A stretch of 15,176 nt of DNA. It comes from Cyclobacteriaceae bacterium. GTDB lineage: Bacteria; Bacteroidota; Bacteroidia; Cytophagales; Cyclobacteriaceae. The stretch covers positions 1 through 15,176 of the forward strand of contig WGED01000427.1 in assembly GCA_015492915.1 (NCBI GenBank), in the 5' to 3' direction. The notes beneath the pieces are model-generated. The model had not been told where the DNA came from, did no database searches, and saw nothing but the letters and a program-made list of their open reading frames with translations. Below, one piece after another: positions 7,371 through 15,176 of this stretch (positions are counted from its first letter, which is position 1; every line of letters begins with the position of its first letter). A program made the translations under genes and the position numbers.

Positions 7371-7390
7371 CCCCGAACTCACGTTAATTT
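7371..7390. repeat. Terminal inverted repeat of the IS, right end
   Basis: CCCCGAACTCACGTTAATTT is the perfect mirror of 6334-6353. The end adjoins the 3' end of tonB, and the element's right end is where tonB read-through transcription would enter. Confidence 0.85.
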
Positions 7391-7414
7391 AGATAAGGTT
7401 GATTTTTTCTTTTG

Positions 7415-8092
7415 TTATCCGAGTTTAAAAGTAATCGGGAGGATCATTCGCACTTTCACAGGGCGACCTCTTTGCTTTCCGGGCTTCCATTTAGGAGCTC
7501 CCTGGATTACTTTTACAGCCGCCTCATCACATCCGGCGCCGATACCTTTCACTGCCTTTACATCTGTAATTGAGCCGTCTTTATCAACGACAAACTGCAC
7601 AAACACTTTTCCTTCAATACCCATTCTTCTTGCCTGGGCGGGATATTTCAGATTTTTATTAACATATTGGTAAAATGCAGCCATGCCGCCTATCGGCTGG
7701 GGTTGATCTTCAACTATGGTAAAAATCTCTTCTACCTCCTCTTCCTCTGGCTCTTCTTCAAAAGCAATCTCTTCAATTACCGTCTCTTCCGTCATTTCCA
7801 CGTCAAGGTCAATCTCGATATCCTCCTCAATCTCTTCTTCGTCGGGCACCTCAATGATTTCCGGCTGAATTTTCTTTGGTGGTGGTGGCGGTGGCTGTTG
7901 CGTCTGTGGGATATCCATCAAATCTTCAAAATCCTCTGATGAACTTTGGAGATTTACTTGGCTGCCATCATCATAAACCTTTGCCTCAAAGGCGAGTACA
8001 ACAACCAACAAGCTGATTACCAGACCTATATTAAAGAACAATCCAGTCATCCTGGTGAGGTCTGCTTTCGGGTTTTTCTTTGACTCAATCAT
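7415..8092 (-). CDS. tonB: TonB-family energy transducer
   Basis: A 225-residue protein with the TonB layout: a short basic cytoplasmic N-terminus, one membrane helix (about 16-35), a periplasmic linker and a C-terminal TonB domain (about 134-225) containing YPAQARRMGIEGKVFVQF and ending in a WKPGKQRGRPV...ITFKLG strand. TonB proteins carry proton-motive energy from ExbB/ExbD to outer-membrane receptors. The linker has six consecutive prolines (67-72) and then a markedly Glu/Asp-rich stretch (about 82-128) instead of the Pro-Lys repeats of enterobacterial TonB. No exbB or exbD is in the window. A gap of 186 bases to gcvH with its own promoter-like box suggests separate expression. The IS begins 31 bases downstream of the stop, with no clear terminator before it. 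Which receptor it serves is unknown. Confidence 0.9.
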   Translation of the reverse strand: MIESKKNPKADLTRMTGLFFNIGLVISLLVVVLAFEAKVYDDGSQVNLQSSSEDFEDLMDIPQTQQPPPPPPKKIQPEIIEVPDEEEIEEDIEIDLDVEMTEETVIEEIAFEEEPEEEEVEEIFTIVEDQPQPIGGMAAFYQYVNKNLKYPAQARRMGIEGKVFVQFVVDKDGSITDVKAVKGIGAGCDEAAVKVIQGAPKWKPGKQRGRPVKVRMILPITFKLG

Positions 8093-8144
8093 TTATAAAC
8101 AAATTTTAGTTGCTTTGCCATGGGATACAATTCCACCTTATTTA

Positions 8145-8177
8145 CAAATTTACTAATTATTCTGCATTGATTTCAAA
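8145..8177 (-). promoter_or_regulatory. Candidate tonB promoter (TTTG-N21-TAAATTTG)
   Basis: On the minus strand TTTG (plus-strand 8174-8177) precedes TAAATTTG (8145-8152) by 21 bases, an exact match to the Bacteroidota -33/-7 pattern. It would start a transcript with a leader of roughly 45 bases before the tonB ATG at 8092. Confidence 0.6.
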
Positions 8178-8278
8178 CAAATATCAATTTATAAATCATC
8201 AACTCCTAAAAATACTTGTTTCACCATTGCATCATCACAATGTAAAATTTGTAAAAGAAAGTTGTGATTAAGGGATAA

Positions 8279-8659
8279 TTATTCAGAAATCAACGTTGCA
8301 TATTCAGCTGCAGATAGTCCGCCTTCTGCCGTCGTGGGGTCGGCAACCTCTATTTTAATCATCCAGCCGTCACCGTATGGATCTGAATTGATTATTTCAG
8401 GAGTTGATTCCAACTCGCTGTTCACTTCGATGATTTTGCCTGTTACAGGCATAATAAGATCAGATACAGTCTTAACAGCTTCCACAGTACCGAATACATC
8501 CCCTTCACTCAAGTCCTCCCCCTCTGTCTCGATCTCTACATATACTATATCACCCAATTCTTTTTGCGCAAAATCAGTGATACCAACCGTTGCAATATTT
8601 CCTTCAACCCTGAACCATTCGTGGTCCTTTGAGTATCTTAAATCCTTAGGTACGTTCAT
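8279..8659 (-). CDS. gcvH: Glycine cleavage system H protein
   Basis: A 126-residue H protein, near the family's usual length. It carries the lipoyl arm that shuttles the aminomethyl group of glycine between the P, T and L proteins in the cytoplasm. The lipoylation site is K63 within GTVEAVKTVSDL, and the N-terminal RYSKDHEWFRVEG and the GITDFAQKELGDIVYVE stretch are classic H-protein motifs. The C-terminal part keeps NSDPYGDGWMIKIE. No gcvT or gcvP is nearby; instead the gene follows sprA after 48 bases on the same strand, a pairing I recall from other T9SS-bearing Bacteroidota. A good promoter box lies in that gap, so it can probably be transcribed alone. It could also serve as lipoyl donor or relay, as in some organisms. 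Nothing looks damaged. Confidence 0.97.
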   Translation of the reverse strand: MNVPKDLRYSKDHEWFRVEGNIATVGITDFAQKELGDIVYVEIETEGEDLSEGDVFGTVEAVKTVSDLIMPVTGKIIEVNSELESTPEIINSDPYGDGWMIKIEVADPTTAEGGLSAAEYATLISE

Positions 8660-8675
8660 ATTTTTATTTTTTCTT

Positions 8676-8705
8676 CAAATTTAATATGCTTTTTCTGAGT
8701 TCAAA
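8676..8705 (-). promoter_or_regulatory. Candidate gcvH promoter (TTTG-N18-TAAATTTG)
   Basis: On the minus strand TTTG (plus-strand 8702-8705) is followed after 18 bases by TAAATTTG (8676-8683), again an exact TAnnTTTG match, in the gap between sprA and gcvH. The start codon at 8659 would be reached after a very short leader of about 10 bases. Same core octamer as the tonB box. Confidence 0.55.
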
Positions 8706-8707
8706 AT

Positions 8708-11700
8708 TTATTGGGCTAAACTAAATCTGACCTGGATGCCAAATTGAGTTGTGGAGCGCGGATACGAGCTTGTGATGCGGGGTGTATTGATATTTCTTTC
8801 GAAATAAAGGTTGAGATTCAGGCGTTCACTCAACACATATCCTATCTGGGGCCTCAACTGAAAATTAACATTCCCGGCTGTTACGGTATTCACATCATCG
8901 ATTTTTCGCTGTATCGTTTTCGTATCCCGCAACGTGAAATTAAATTTAAAAGTCAGATCATTCTCAAGGGCGATGATCATACCTTTAACCTTGAAAGGAA
9001 GCTTAATTTTTGATTTGGTAAAACCAAAAGACACCGTCAGGTCTTTACTGTTCAATTCTGTGATCTGGGAGTTGGAAATATTGAGACCGATGTTCCGCTC
9101 TCTCTTATAGTCAATACTGGCTGTTATCCTGCTCTTTGTCCTGATAGATATACCGATCAAAGGCGCATACCGCTCCTGTATGATGACCTGGTTCATGAGA
9201 AACGGGGGAATAAATTCTCCCAGTTCATTGGTGTCTATCGGGAAGGGGTATCTGTCGAGCTGGGCATCCAACTCAAGGTCCTCCTGGTATAGCAAGGAGT
9301 TTGAATAATTATTGATCGAATAGGTTGAGCTGTAGGCATGTTTAAGGTTTACTGACGAAAAGATATTTTTCAGCACGGGCATATTATAATCAACCCTCCA
9401 CCCCGGTATCGGAAATTTCGGAAACGGTGTCAATTGTACCTCTTCGGCACTTTGCCCTGTATAGGCCGCTATAAAAGCCGGGATCATCACATCCTGTGAC
9501 TGTCTGGCATATTCACCATTATTATTATTTAAATTGTCCAATCGATTTTTAACGATATTCAGGTAATTCTGAAAATTAATAAAACTTGGATTGGTATTAT
9601 CGGCAAAATCTTTGACAAAAGATGTCTTCATGGTATTGACCGTAATACTGTAACTCCCAGTCCGCGACGTGTTCATACTGAAATATTCTCCCCTTTTACC
9701 AGAAGCATCTGCATCAACTCTGAAGACATCCAGGTAATTGCCCGTGGCGCTCTTTCGCGCATCAAAATTAATCCTGAATCCTTTAAAAGGCTCAACAAGG
9801 GCCTTCAGGTTGAGGTCATAAGAACGCATCTGCGTGAATGGCGTTGACAAAAGGGTGTCAAGCACCAACCACCCGTTTTGGGCTGCGCGATTCCTGATGT
9901 CAGGATTCTGGCTCCCCAAAATAAAATCCCAGCCCGGTGCCGACCAATTCTTATCCATTCCGAATAAATTGGGTTGGGGAGAAAATCCGGGGAGCATGGT
10001 CCCTTCCCGGATATTATAAGTAGCATTCACTGACCGTATCATCATTAGCACTCTTGCGATTCCTTTCAACCCCTTCATCTCCCGCTCTTTGGTTTTTGTA
10101 GTATCACTCTTCTGGACTATTTCTGGTCTCGTCCTGGTTCTGCTTCTGCTACTTCTTCTCGGTGGCGTATTGATCTCTCTCAGAAACTTCCACTTGTTGT
10201 ACAGTTTGACAAAATCAACCTTTCCCGTTATCCCCATTTCGCGGTTATTTTGTGCAATGTTCCCAAGCACCAACTGCAGGTTGAGACTATCGATTGTGGA
10301 CCAGGCTCCGGCATTCCATGAATAACCGACCGAATATCGGGCATCTGCGTTAATCCAGTCAGTGACAGGAAATTTATTTAGCGGAATACGATAGGTAAAA
10401 CTGATGTTCTGGTCAAAATTCTTCATCCGGCCGAAGCTCTTCAGGTTATTCCACAAAACATCCTTTTTCTCCTTTGTATCCAGATCTCCGAATGGCTCAT
10501 CGACAAAGGTGTTGGCTCTGGCATTATAATCAAAAGAGAGGCTTTTAGTCAGAGCCCACCGCAGATTATATATTCTGTTGAAGGTGAAGGATTTCTCAAA
10601 ATAAGGCCTGATTCCGGTCGTAGTAAGGTCTGAGTTCCTCAATTGTGTGCGTGCATACCTCCGGTACAAATCTGCCCTGAAACTTAGATTACTGGGCAAT
10701 AATGAGAAATTAAAATCCTTAATCAGTTGAAGGTATTTACTCTTCATTCCTTTCGAACTTTTAAACGGTTCTACTAAGCCCCCCTGAGGACTGAAATTAT
10801 AAGCAAGTGATCCTCTATGAGATTTTAACACATATGATTCCGTATTTACATTCGACTGCCTGGCATCGGCATAAGCATAGGTCAGCGAAATATTCTCAAT
10901 ATCATAGATATGTTTCTTAGCTCCTTCCTTGGTCTTTTCTTTCCTGATATTTGTGAAATTAATGCTACGCCGCTCCATTCGTTCCTGGGTGATCTTTTTA
11001 TAATTTTTCCGCTCAACGGGGTCATCAATGGATTGCAAAACTGATTTCAAAGGAAGATCAGGGTCAAGAGGATCATATTGTGGAGTAACTTTCATGTTTT
11101 CATAACTGATATACATCGGTATCTTAATCCCTGAATTCGATGGTAAAAATTTGTCAAGTGCAACATTGGCAGAGATGTCATATTGAAATGTTTCTTCCCT
11201 TGTCATCTGGGCTATCCGTTGCTGTATACCTCCGAAACCAAATGAAGTGTAACGCGTCGATGCCGTCACAACCATGAAATCTGCCAGTTTAGCATTGAGA
11301 TATGCATTGGCTGCCCATCCTGCATTATTGTTAAAGTCCGTAACCCTCATCTCATTGGCCCACACTATCACTCCTTTCGGTTGCCCATCCACACTTTCAG
11401 GATTTCGTATCCCGATCATTATAGTCTGCACGGTCTGTAATTCAGGACGACCTTTAACAGTAATTCTGTAAATACCGACTGTGTCAGTAAACGGCAGGTC
11501 CGTGTCGATCCCGAGATTATTTCTTCGTGCTTTCAGACGATACAAATCATCGAAAGCAATATTAATCTCATTCTCTTCTGGCCAGATATCGCGTGCCGTG
11601 TAGGGGCCTCCTTTCCTGGTCACCTTGAGGGGTAATTCAATTTCATAATAATTATCCTCGAAATCTGTCCCGAGACGAACAAATGCCGTAACCTCATCAT

Positions 11701-14700
11701 CATCCAATGGTGTATCGTACTCCTGCGCATGGAAAAACATCTTAAATCTGTTGTAATTGATCAGGTCGGTGGTGAGACTCTTATAAACAGCCCTGGCATC
11801 CCGGTCACGAAGCTCCTTGACGGCCAGGAGAAGGGATTGTTCGTTTTGCTGTCTCAGGATCGGCGATGTATTGTCATAGTCGCGCTTAATCCCCGGAGGC
11901 AACATATACGGTATTCTTTCATTGTTGCTCCCGGTGCTGCCATTTTCTTCAATATTCACAACCGATACATTGAATCTGGCATCGTAAGGTTCCGGAATTT
12001 CATACAACCCACGCTGGTACAAATTGCCGAGGTACTTGCGCCATTGTGAGCCGACTAACTGAAATTTAGCCATCCTCAATACAACGGGTTGCCTGAAACC
12101 GGTGAGGTAGGTTCGTATGAACCTGATGGATTTAAATCCCGAGATATTCCCCTGTTTCCTTGTTGGTTGTCGGATCGGAATCCTAAACTGATACCATGTC
12201 ACATCATCGCCATTGATGGTTTGCACCACCTTGTCAATGATGAAATTTTTTCCGATTTGTAATTGTCCCGGCCTCAGATCTATTTCGTATTCATAATATT
12301 CTTCGAGATCGGAAATCGTATTATCCCTGTTAAGGTCTTCATTGTCTGGTAAGTTGGTTCCGGAGGGTGTGTAGGCGGCATTGATATCGGAAACGATGGG
12401 AGAGTTGTTCTCCATATTATTGAAGTTTTTGTACCGCTCCTGGATTTTAATATCATTTTCATCGAGATCAGCTCCGAGATAATACTTAAAGTCATCAGCC
12501 GACACATCCTGCAATATTCTATCCCTGACATCAGGCGGCAGGTTATTTACCGCATTGATAAAATCCTGATAAGAGGCAAAGTTTGCTTCATCGACACTTT
12601 TCAGACCATCCATGCCCACATCCTGGTAAAACCTGGCCTCGGTAGAATTGTCAAAGGCATTGGTCAGATATTGTTGCTTTGTGACCCGTCCCCACGCAGT
12701 ACTGTCCGTTAACGCCGGATTTCCATCGGCAGGCAATCCATTCTCAAAGCCATGACGATTATCCGTAATCACATCTTCTGAAATGCTGCCGAGGTTGAAT
12801 ATCAGCTTTCCCCCGGTTGTATTATTTGTATTTTCGATACCATCCAGCACCCTGCCGTTTTCGCCGGGGATAAACGGATCGAGTAACCAGAAATCAATGT
12901 ATTCAATATTATTTTTGTCAAAATCGACATCTGAGGTTATAGCCCGCGTGATGCCTGCCCAATTGGATTCGGGGTCATTCAGATAGCCATCGGGACGCAG
13001 ATCGGGATTATAGTTATACGGGCCTCTTTCAGAGGGATAATAGGCAAGGTCAAAAATCGGTAGGTTTGTATTAATCACCTCGCGATCCTGGTTTACGAAA
13101 ATTTCCTGGGGAGAAATCGGACGTACATAATGATTATTCAGATCCTCCTTGGTGATATTGGATGGTTTCGATATTCCCGTAGAACGGTAAAAAATATTAT
13201 CGATGATATACCACGCCAACTTAGCTCGTTTATATCCTATTCTAAGGTCATTACTGAGATTTGAGCCGGATAAGAAACGCCCATCATCCGTAATCGGTGT
13301 GTGTGCTAATTTCCAGCTCAGGATATTATTTCCCAGATTAAATGGTGTTGCAGTGGACTCAAAGTCATCAATATAGGATGTTTGCTCTCCTCCGACAAAA
13401 TTGGATGTCCCTGGTTTGATCTGTGCAATTTCCGCATTGAAATTAATATTTGAAGGTACCTTCGTCTGAATCAGCGGTATTGCATCAACCAACCTTGTCA
13501 GAAAACCGGATTCTTTATTGATATTAACATCCAAACCATATTTCATATTTCGTGTAGGCTCATTGCCGATATTAACCCGCGAAATTAATGGCCGTTCATT
13601 AAGATACAGGAACGTACCACCGATATTGACATCATCACTCAACCGGTAGTCAAGCCGTGTACCAAGCAAACTCCTTGATTGAAAATTAAAAACATCAGCT
13701 TTTTCATAAGATACTTTTATCGGCTTTCCGGAATTCAGAACCGATTCGTTAATAATGGTTACTCTACCAAGATTATAATCCACACGATAATCCTGACCTT
13801 CTACCAGCGGTATGCCTCCGGCTGTTACGGTCACCGAGTTTTGTGAAATGTTGATTCCAGGCAGCATGATTTCCGCTGCAGAACCTGCCTGCATCCGGCC
13901 GGTCAGGAAAAATTTATTTTTTCCAAGATCCAATTCCGCATCAGCCCTCGTGGTCCGGTACAAAGTATCATATACGTATTTACTGATAAGATTGGCTTCT
14001 GTGTTGGGGTCGAAATACGATCTGAGTTTGCTTCCAAAAGGCTCCAATACGGGAAAGATGATCAGGCCGGATGTCTCATCTACCGTGAGCCCTCTTACAT
14101 AGTCAAAATTACCATCAGGCTGCGGGTCATTGGAGGAATTCAGTCGGTCCAGGCCGAGCAATTGCACGAGCGGAATATCTTTGGTTCTTTTACCTTCATG
14201 AAGGCTCGGGTTATCAATACCTGTTTTATCATCCCTGTAAATAATGCGTAGTTGAAAGCCATCGGAAGTGAGCTGGGTAGCATTGAGATTATAGATATTT
14301 TTCATCATCAAATCCCAGGAAGGCACATACACATCGATCTTACTCGGCCTGAGAAGTTTGAGAAAGATGGCCTCGCCATCTCTTCTGTTTTGATAATCCT
14401 CGGTGAGTTCCCCTACCTTGTACACCTGCCCGTTGTAAGTGTATTCATAAGCTACAGCCAGTACTTCGTCGCTTTGTAGTTTTCTTAACAATGTAATATA
14501 TCCCAATTGCCTGTTGAGCTTATATTCTCTTTCATCCAGCTTGCGTGCAGCCGTCACAATTTCATAATCAGTTGCCTTGACGAAATTGAACTGGTTTGTG
14601 AGTATGTCTGAAACATTATCCAGATCGCGCAGACCAACCGTATTATTGATTTCCGTATAAAGGTTATTTGCTTCATTTCTGTTTGGACCTCCATTACCCG

Positions 14701-15176
14701 GTCCTACCTTCGGATTGTCTTTACGGTATATCACCTTACCCTCGCCCAGATCCATAAACGCCAGGAAATTTCGTAGTGTCTCGGTATTGTTCTGCCTGTT
14801 AATTACATAAATCTCAACTCTGGTGATATTCAACCCTGAAATCACCTGAGGTGTAGCGCGTAACCAGCTTTCATAATTGTCCCTGAAAAAATGTCCTAAG
14901 AAATAGTGCCTGTTTTCTTCATACGTCGAGGCGCGTATCTCAAACTCGCGTCCCTGGCCTCCGTCGCCACCGCTGTTGAGGAGTATCTCATCTATTCTGC
15001 CCCGCTGTGTAGAGGCAACCGTCGTGATATCAAGCTTGCCAAAACGAAGCATGGTTTTCAGACCGAAAAGATTCTGGGCTCCTGTGATGAGGCTGTTTGA
15101 CAGTGGAAGGCTTACATTACCGATTTCGATTTTCTGAATGATATCTTCCCGGAATCCCGTGTATTCGACTTTTAGA
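8708..15176 (-). CDS. sprA: SprA, T9SS outer-membrane translocon (N-terminus outside window)
   Basis: The reading frame is open to the right edge of the window. The Met at 15052 is internal, because 41 further codons upstream stay open and match the family (IEIGNVSLPLSNSLITGAQ, then NLFGLKTMLRFGKLD). About 2,155 residues are visible. SprA/Sov proteins are about 2,300-2,500 residues, so roughly 200 residues including the signal peptide are missing. SprA forms a very large single-chain beta-barrel that exports T9SS cargo such as gliding adhesins and enzymes. Supporting features are the YIDDFE motif (around 13,365-13,380), dense Tyr/Asn/Arg-rich beta-strand sequence throughout and a C-terminus ending in an outer-membrane-type strand (FGIQVRFSLAQ). 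Two EF-hand-like loops occur at 12587-12622 and 12302-12337, and an Arg/Ser/Thr-rich turn lies near 10,090-10,160. gcvH follows after 48 bases. No frameshift is seen. Confidence 0.95.
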   Translation of the reverse strand, partial: LKVEYTGFREDIIQKIEIGNVSLPLSNSLITGAQNLFGLKTMLRFGKLDITTVASTQRGRIDEILLNSGGDGGQGREFEIRASTYEENRHYFLGHFFRDNYESWLRATPQVISGLNITRVEIYVINRQNNTETLRNFLAFMDLGEGKVIYRKDNPKVGPGNGGPNRNEANNLYTEINNTVGLRDLDNVSDILTNQFNFVKATDYEIVTAARKLDEREYKLNRQLGYITLLRKLQSDEVLAVAYEYTYNGQVYKVGELTEDYQNRRDGEAIFLKLLRPSKIDVYVPSWDLMMKNIYNLNATQLTSDGFQLRIIYRDDKTGIDNPSLHEGKRTKDIPLVQLLGLDRLNSSNDPQPDGNFDYVRGLTVDETSGLIIFPVLEPFGSKLRSYFDPNTEANLISKYVYDTLYRTTRADAELDLGKNKFFLTGRMQAGSAAEIMLPGINISQNSVTVTAGGIPLVEGQDYRVDYNLGRVTIINESVLNSGKPIKVSYEKADVFNFQSRSLLGTRLDYRLSDDVNIGGTFLYLNERPLISRVNIGNEPTRNMKYGLDVNINKESGFLTRLVDAIPLIQTKVPSNINFNAEIAQIKPGTSNFVGGEQTSYIDDFESTATPFNLGNNILSWKLAHTPITDDGRFLSGSNLSNDLRIGYKRAKLAWYIIDNIFYRSTGISKPSNITKEDLNNHYVRPISPQEIFVNQDREVINTNLPIFDLAYYPSERGPYNYNPDLRPDGYLNDPESNWAGITRAITSDVDFDKNNIEYIDFWLLDPFIPGENGRVLDGIENTNNTTGGKLIFNLGSISEDVITDNRHGFENGLPADGNPALTDSTAWGRVTKQQYLTNAFDNSTEARFYQDVGMDGLKSVDEANFASYQDFINAVNNLPPDVRDRILQDVSADDFKYYLGADLDENDIKIQERYKNFNNMENNSPIVSDINAAYTPSGTNLPDNEDLNRDNTISDLEEYYEYEIDLRPGQLQIGKNFIIDKVVQTINGDDVTWYQFRIPIRQPTRKQGNISGFKSIRFIRTYLTGFRQPVVLRMAKFQLVGSQWRKYLGNLYQRGLYEIPEPYDARFNVSVVNIEENGSTGSNNERIPYMLPPGIKRDYDNTSPILRQQNEQSLLLAVKELRDRDARAVYKSLTTDLINYNRFKMFFHAQEYDTPLDDDEVTAFVRLGTDFEDNYYEIELPLKVTRKGGPYTARDIWPEENEINIAFDDLYRLKARRNNLGIDTDLPFTDTVGIYRITVKGRPELQTVQTIMIGIRNPESVDGQPKGVIVWANEMRVTDFNNNAGWAANAYLNAKLADFMVVTASTRYTSFGFGGIQQRIAQMTREETFQYDISANVALDKFLPSNSGIKIPMYISYENMKVTPQYDPLDPDLPLKSVLQSIDDPVERKNYKKITQERMERRSINFTNIRKEKTKEGAKKHIYDIENISLTYAYADARQSNVNTESYVLKSHRGSLAYNFSPQGGLVEPFKSSKGMKSKYLQLIKDFNFSLLPSNLSFRADLYRRYARTQLRNSDLTTTGIRPYFEKSFTFNRIYNLRWALTKSLSFDYNARANTFVDEPFGDLDTKEKKDVLWNNLKSFGRMKNFDQNISFTYRIPLNKFPVTDWINADARYSVGYSWNAGAWSTIDSLNLQLVLGNIAQNNREMGITGKVDFVKLYNKWKFLREINTPPRRSSRSRTRTRPEIVQKSDTTKTKEREMKGLKGIARVLMMIRSVNATYNIREGTMLPGFSPQPNLFGMDKNWSAPGWDFILGSQNPDIRNRAAQNGWLVLDTLLSTPFTQMRSYDLNLKALVEPFKGFRINFDARKSATGNYLDVFRVDADASGKRGEYFSMNTSRTGSYSITVNTMKTSFVKDFADNTNPSFINFQNYLNIVKNRLDNLNNNNGEYARQSQDVMIPAFIAAYTGQSAEEVQLTPFPKFPIPGWRVDYNMPVLKNIFSSVNLKHAYSSTYSINNYSNSLLYQEDLELDAQLDRYPFPIDTNELGEFIPPFLMNQVIIQERYAPLIGISIRTKSRITASIDYKRERNIGLNISNSQITELNSKDLTVSFGFTKSKIKLPFKVKGMIIALENDLTFKFNFTLRDTKTIQRKIDDVNTVTAGNVNFQLRPQIGYVLSERLNLNLYFERNINTPRITSSYPRSTTQFGIQVRFSLAQ

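Larger units (their letters stand above)
6341..7383 (-). mobile_element. IS982-family insertion sequence
   Basis: A compact element of about 1,043 bases bounded by perfect inverted repeats (20 bases mirrored, 13 if the flanking TTAA is counted as target duplication) and holding one transposase gene on the minus strand. Length, single-gene layout and the transposase sequence match the IS982 family. It lies 25 bases beyond the tonB stop codon and about 195 bases beyond the czcB stop codon, between convergent operons, so it interrupts no visible gene. The exact ends are ambiguous by a few bases because the flank is palindromic. The intact ends suggest recent insertion, although the transposase frame is broken. 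Confidence 0.88.

Noticed and set aside
7667..7939. Plus-strand open frame of 90 codons opposite tonB, with a run of Trp
   Set aside because: The Trp run is the complement of the polyproline codons of the TonB linker, and the Phe/Leu richness is the complement of its Glu/Lys codons.
8234..8268. Inverted repeat ATCACAA...TTGTGAT downstream of gcvH
   Set aside because: Only seven-base arms with a 21-base AT-rich spacer and no T-run on the minus strand, so it is neither a convincing terminator nor an operator.
10089..10325. Plus-strand open frame of 78 codons opposite sprA, with a Leu-rich start
   Set aside because: It is the antisense of the Arg/Ser-rich turn of SprA (CT-rich on the plus strand). 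No promoter or family resemblance, and sprA is clearly the real gene.

Overview
The window looks like Bacteroidota chromosome. The diagnostic genes are SprA, the giant outer-membrane translocon of the type IX secretion system (T9SS), a Bacteroidota-style heavy-metal RND pump with a TolC-like domain fused to its C-terminus, and promoter-like boxes of the Bacteroidota TTTG / TAnnTTTG type. T9SS excludes most other phyla. I cannot place it below phylum level.

Layout, left to right. Bases 1-658 show no gene but hold several dyad structures, including a perfect 17-base palindrome and a hairpin plus T-run just before the first start codon. Bases 659-6144 are a two-gene plus-strand operon: a CzcA-like inner-membrane pump fused to a CzcC/TolC-like outer-membrane factor, then a CzcB-like lipoprotein adaptor 14 bases downstream. 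Together they could supply all three layers of a metal efflux system (antiporter, adaptor, outer-membrane duct) from two genes. The methionine triad of the Cu/Ag pump CusA appears to be absent, so a divalent cation (Zn, Co, Cd or Ni) is the likelier substrate.

Bases 6341-7383 are an IS982-family insertion sequence with perfect terminal inverted repeats, lying between two convergent operons. Its transposase is split by a frameshift at a run of eight A's, so two reading frames together give a 300-residue protein of normal family length. A 14-bp-arm hairpin abuts the transposase start codon, and a promoter-like sequence lies so that the element's own mRNA would start inside the hairpin loop. This resembles insulation against read-through transcription, which the upstream co-directional tonB gene could supply.

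Bases 7415-15176 are a minus-strand cluster transcribed in the order sprA, gcvH, tonB. sprA runs off the right edge and lacks its N-terminus here. gcvH encodes the lipoylated H protein of the glycine cleavage system. tonB encodes an energy-transducing protein with a strongly acidic linker. gcvH and tonB each have their own TTTG-spacer-TAAATTTG box, so both may be transcribed separately from sprA. I see no wholly new system. The most interesting items are the IS insulation/frameshift arrangement, the pump-TolC fusion with an internal signal-like segment, and two EF-hand-like loops in SprA.
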